DNA of 64,000 bases, from the NCBI GenBank assembly GCA_964035575.1, contig OZ037859.1, forward strand, positions 1,528,228-1,592,227, given 5' to 3'. Made by a program: the position numbers and the translations under genes. The notes under the pieces were generated by a model, which had not been told where the DNA came from, searched no databases, and saw only the letters and a list, made by a program, of their open reading frames with translations. The first letter of the stretch is position 1. The number at the start of each line of letters is the position of its first letter. The stretch is from Rhynchopus sp. YZ270_cl-10. Lineage: Eukaryota > Euglenozoa > Diplonemea > Diplonemida > Diplonemidae. This document shows positions 59,201 to 64,000 of the stretch, in pieces.

Positions 59201-62200
59201 TGGAAGGGGAATGGGCTACGCCTCCAAGAAAGACATCACCTCTGGGAAACAGATTCCACCGACAAACGAAATCTCTATGCCTTCTTCATTTGAGAGAGGA
59301 GTAGCTGCGAGGGCACAATTACTCAACGACACACTTGCAATATACGCAAAGTATGGGAAAGCTGATTTCTTTCTCACAATGACATGCAACCCGATGTGGG
59401 AGGAGATACAATCCAATCTTCTCGAAGGAGAAACGGCCCTCGACCGTCCGGAGCTTGTTCACCGTGTGTTCGACTTAAAAGTCAAGGAACTTGTGGACGA
59501 CATACGCAAAAAGAATGTTCTTGGACAAAATATTGCAATGGTGATGGTGACCGAGTACCAGAAGAGAGGGCTCCCTCACTGCCACGCAATCCTTTGGAAC
59601 AACAATAAAACGTCACCTAAGGACCCGTTCAACATCGACCACATCGTGCATGCTGAGCTCCCGGACCCAGAAACACATCCTAACCTCTACAAAGCTGTAA
59701 GCGAGTACCTCATGCACAATGACTGCCTTAAAAATAGAGGCTCTCCCTGTCTACAGAAGGGAAAGGATGGAAAGTGCAAATATTGCAAGTCCAACTTCCC
59801 CAAGGACTTCAGAGATTTCACCACCTCTGGCAATGATGGCTACGCCTTTGTCATAAGAAGGGATCATGGGATACTGTCTTATGTGGATCCAGACGTTGTG
59901 AAGAAATGGAAAGAAAAACACCCAGGGGAAACTACTCACCCAAACCAGAGGAACAACAGGTGGGTGGTTCCCTACAATGCGTATCTTCTCCTCAAGTACC
60001 AGTGCCACATCAACATTGAGGCAGTGCGCGGGATTCTTGCTGCTAAATATTTGTTCAAATACTTATTCAAGGGGGAGAATGAGGTAGATGGTGTGATAAA
60101 GGAAGATACAAAGCATAAAGGAGGGCCATCAGAAGCAAAAACCACAACAACGACCACGACCACTGGGAGCATTATGAGGTTTCTGAAGGCACATTGTTTG
60201 ACTGCGGCTGATGCTTGTGGGTACCTACTCGGAACAAAGATGGTGCGGATTTACCCAGGAGTGCAGAGACTCCACATCCACCTCGAAGATGAGCAGAGGG
60301 TGTACTTTCCTTTAAAGAATTATGGTGATGACTCAAGGAGAAGGGATGCGGCTGCAAAATCCAAAAGTACACTCCTTGCCTTTTTCGAAGCAAATGAAAG
60401 ATGCAAGAAGCATCGTGAAGGCATTCCAGCACATGAAGCCTACAAAGGCTTTGACAAACTACTTTACAATGATGTCCCAGAATTCTTTTCTTACCCCAGA
60501 GAAAAGAAGGAATGGCAGCTGAGACCGGGATATGGGTGGTGCGAGGAAGAAGGCTGCTATAAACCTGGCCCTCACTCAAAAAGAAATGAAGGAGAAGGCC
60601 TCTCAATCGGCAGGATGTACTGGGCCCCTGTAAAGGATAAGGAGTTGCACTGTCTCCGTCTACTTCTTCTGTGCAAGCGTGGATCATGCAGCTTTGAAGA
60701 GCTGAGAACCATAGGCTCCGTTGTTCATCCTACATTTTATGCAGCTGCAGCAGAAATGGGGCTTATCCATGATGGGGCAATCTTGCGTAACGCCCTGAAA
60801 GAGTGCATCAATACAACACTGTCCTCACGTGCCATCCGTTTTACGTTTGCAATGATAATAATAAACTACATGACCACTGCAGAAGACGTTGCAAAGGCGT
60901 GGGCAGAGTATGAGTTTGAGCTGTGTGCGCCACCTTTGGACAGAGTAAAAAGGCAGGAACGGGAGGAAGCAGTACCAAGCAACCACATCTACCCTAAAGA
61001 GAAGCGTAAAGCTTTGCTAGACATGCAACGGCTCCTTAAGGAAGCGAACGTTAAGACTTCAATGGAAGATCTTGGGCTCCCCACTCCTCCTGAAGGTACT
61101 ACAGGGCAGAGCACAGAGTTTGTCTTAAACACAGAGAGGTATGATGAGGGTGAAATGCTGAAGAAGTTTGAACAGATTCAAGGCAACCTCAACGAAGGGC
61201 AGCAGAATGTCTTCAACTCTGTGAAGGAATCTGTTGAAGGTAACCAGGGGAAGGTCATATTTTTGCAGGGTGCAGCAGGAACAGGCAAGACATTCCTGTA
61301 CCAGGCGTGTTTGTACTGGGCCAGGAGCAGAAGGGCAAGGGCAAAGCAACAACAGCAGCAGCAGCAGCAGCAGCCACTTCAACAGAATGAGGAGGACCGC
61401 TTTTCAATCGCTGTGGCAACATCAGGGATAGCAGCTACACTACTACCAGGAGGCAGAACTGCACACAGCCGATTTAAGATCCCAATAGATCTTGAACCAA
61501 ACTCAAAGCGGATGTGCGGGCTTGATGATGACCATGTCGAACTCCTAAGGCGCACTGACCTCATTGTCTGGGATGAGGTGGTAATGGCACAAAAGGCAAG
61601 CATAGAGGTAGTAGACAGAACGCTTCAGAGGTTGAGGGGATGTTCACAACCATTTGGAGGAGTGACAGTGCTTCTTGGAGGAGACTTCAGGCAAATCCTT
61701 CCTGTTCCAGGGGCAAACAAAGGGAGCTTTGAAAGCATCTCGATTTCGCTCCACAACTCATACCTCTGGAACCAACTCACAAAAATGTCCCTGACGCAGG
61801 TCATGAGGGTGAAGGACGGCGACGCTTTCCGTGAGTACCTCATGAAGGTTGGTGATGGGTCTGTGAATGAGGCTGGGGATGTGGAGGGTGCTGAGGACAC
61901 AGAAGCAGTTATGCAGGTGCCACATGCTATCATTTTTGAAAAAAAGAACAAAAAGGTGACTGAGGATACTTTGATTGACTTTACATTTCCTGACATCAAG
62001 AATGGAATGTATGAGAACTGTGCTTTGCTGTGCCCTACAAACGCACGCCAGGTCTACATGAACGAAAAAATTCTCAGCAGCTTCCCAGGAGAGACAATTA
62101 CCCGTATGTCAGAGGATACCTGCAAGGACCCAGGAGCAAATGAATTCTTCACCACTGAAGCACTCAATGCAATGAACCATGCACGTCTTCCTCCACACAT

Positions 62201-63836
62201 CCTGAACCTGAAGGTCAACTGTATTGTAATGCTTCTAAAGAACCTCGACCCCGCAGGTGGACTGTGCAATGGAACGCGTCTTGTTGTGAAGGAGGTGAAG
62301 AAGAACATCCTTGTCTGCACCCACCTGGCGGAAGAATGCGAGTGGCGGAACAAAAACGGGAAAAAGCCAGAAACTGTTGCCATACCTCGCCTGCCCTGCG
62401 ATGGTGATGCGAAGGATCTCACCATCGACTTTGTACGTCAGCAGTTTCCAGTGCGGCTGTCTTTTGCCATGACGATTAATAAGTCTCAGGGACAAACTCT
62501 CAGGAGGGTGGGTCTTGATGTGTCACAGTCGCCCTGCTTCTCTCATGGCCATCTGTACGTTGCAATGTCAAGGGTGTGCAGCAGGAATGACATCAAGATT
62601 TGTCTTCCACCTCAAGGTGATACAAATTTGTATAACTGTGTCCACCAGGAGGTCATCTCTGCCATTGAGGAGTCAGTTGGGGGAATAAAGATGAAGGTCA
62701 GTAAGGAAAGGAGGAATCAGCTGAAGCGGGACCTGAGGCTTACAGAGGCTGTATATGCAAAGGCCATGCATGAACGTGCAGCAAACCCTTCAGAAAACCC
62801 TGCAGTGGTGTGTTCCCCTGATGCTGATGGAAGCCCCATTGATGATAAAGAACACGAAATCAACAACCCGGCATGTGGAAGGTCTCTTGTAGTAACTCCC
62901 TGGACAAAGGATGAAGAAGAACAACCGATGGATTTCTATCCTTTTACATTTCCAGAGGGGGGATGGTATGTTAGCATTACATTATGGTTACAGTAATTAT
63001 TGTACATTTTTAATTAAATAATACACTACAATTTATACAGGGAATATATCCACAACAACGTTCCAGAAGCTTCTCATCCACAAAAAAATGTAACAACTAC
63101 AGTTTCTGAAAAAAATAGGTATGTTTTTTTCGTGGTCAACAACTTTAAAACCATTACCAATATTTTACAGGAACAATGAGAATAATATTCAACATGTTCT
63201 GAGCAGGTTCAACCTCGGACAAATTGACGTTACTGGTGATGGAACGTGTTTCTATCACGCCATACAGCAGCTCCTCACTGGAAAAAGAAATGATGGTCAT
63301 GCTCTACGCAGAAGATTTGCAGAGTTCTTGCTCAGGAATGAGATTATGATCCAGGAGCATCCCTTACTTTTTGATGATGAAGAGAAAAAAAAAAGGTATG
63401 TAGCATTTGTATTTGTGCAAACCCGCAAACCCGCAAACCTAAACTTTTCTACCACACCTGTAAACAAAACAGGAACTTTGATGACCTTCTTCAACGCGTC
63501 ACAAATAATGCCGATGACAGTTATGCGCAGGAGGTAGAAGTAGCACTGATGTCTCTCATGCTTAGGTCTCTTATCACAGTAGTCACTTCTAGGACCTATG
63601 AGACAGAAGGATATTCTTGCTTTCATTTTTTGCCAAAGGGGCAATCTCCTGAAGATGTTCTTATGCAAATACCATCAGAAAAGAGACTGCTGATAGTGCA
63701 AACTTATCAACCTCCCCACTTCAACATTGGTACAGGAACTCCAGAAAATGTACTGAAAGCACATAAAAAAGCCCTAATTTACCCCACATTTCCAGACAAT
63801 CACCTTTCTGACTTTCAACCGGGTGATCTTGACTAA
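56292..63836 (+). CDS. Helitron Rep/helicase/OTU protein (H3)
   Basis: Exons 56292-62965, 63041-63118, 63171-63395 and 63473-63836 give 2446 residues. It combines states of the other copies: R583 and G1843 as in H1, A769 and P2026 as in H2. All Rep, helicase and OTU motifs are kept. The mixture suggests exchange between copies or that H3 is closest to their ancestor. Confidence 0.85.
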
Positions 63837-64000
63837 AAAAATTTTTTCCTTTTTTTCTTTACAGTAAATTACTGTAAAAGACTTTTATTTTTATTTTTAT
63901 TTTTTTTTTCTTCCCAGCCGGAGAGAATCAGATTAAATCTCTTGTGATGAAGAAATATTTGTTTGAACATGTTCATTGGATTGAAAAAAAATATGAGAAA
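63837..64000. other. Start of the non-coding 3' part of block H3
   Basis: Same T-rich sequence and CCCAGCCGGAGA stretch as in H1 and H2, cut by the window edge. Confidence 0.5.

Larger units (their letters stand above)
54984..64000 (+). mobile_element. Block H3: Helitron-type unit, cut by window end
   Basis: Third H copy, entering directly after array 7. It is complete through the OTU exon; its 3' non-coding part leaves the window. Confidence 0.8.

Overview
The window is nuclear DNA of a eukaryote, most likely a unicellular protist. Evidence: a conserved 375-residue actin split by a 46-bp intron, an ARF-family GTPase, several inferred 45-77 bp introns that start GTATR (mostly GTATG) and end AG, and a long homogeneous telomere-type tract of CCCCTAA (G strand TTAGGGG). 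I cannot name the species.

Positions 1-10.5 kb are compact genic DNA. On the minus strand lie a partial unknown Cys-rich gene (1-603, running off the edge), a shrunken Helitron Rep-domain ORF (922-1398) and a three-exon C2H2 zinc-finger gene (1853-2684); the last two resemble a rearranged, diverged relative of the Helitron units further right. On the plus strand follow a two-CCCH-finger gene (4271-4936), an unrecognised 410-residue gene (5130-6362), actin (7183-8356) and an ARF-like GTPase (9370-10041). A 737-bp hAT-like non-autonomous element with perfect 12-bp terminal inverted repeats and an 8-bp target duplication sits at 3327-4063. A three-site motif with fixed spacing (TTTATGGACAG and its inverse) occurs upstream of actin and again downstream of ARF.

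Positions 10.5-22 kb are repeat-dominated: 25 higher-order units of a GTGTACAC-type 9-bp minisatellite, a CCCCACGAC minisatellite, the first AAACCCGC satellite array, a gene-free block (B1), another array, then subtelomere-like sequence leading into about 95 CCCCTAA repeats (20786-21447).

Positions 22-64 kb consist of two kinds of recently duplicated block alternating with AAACCCGC arrays of 112-226 units. H blocks (22021, 34033, 54984) are almost identical and carry a small spliced coiled-coil/zinc-finger gene followed by a giant Helitron protein. Its zinc-finger, Rep (HUH plus two Tyr) and Pif1-type helicase exon is followed by three small in-phase introns that append an OTU cysteine protease domain, giving about 2446 residues. 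B blocks (15833, 46576, 51084) have no recognisable gene but hold degenerate repeats, a conserved TATA-like site, a hairpin-rich GC patch and 379-bp tandem repeats. The order is array-B1-array-telomere tract-array-H1-array-H2-array-B2-array-B3-array-H3.

The most interesting idea is that this is a subtelomeric amplification system: helicase-bearing blocks and gene-free blocks separated by telomere-like short satellite, comparable in layout (not shown homologous) to yeast Y' elements. Because the copies are almost identical, assembly joins and array lengths need long-read confirmation.
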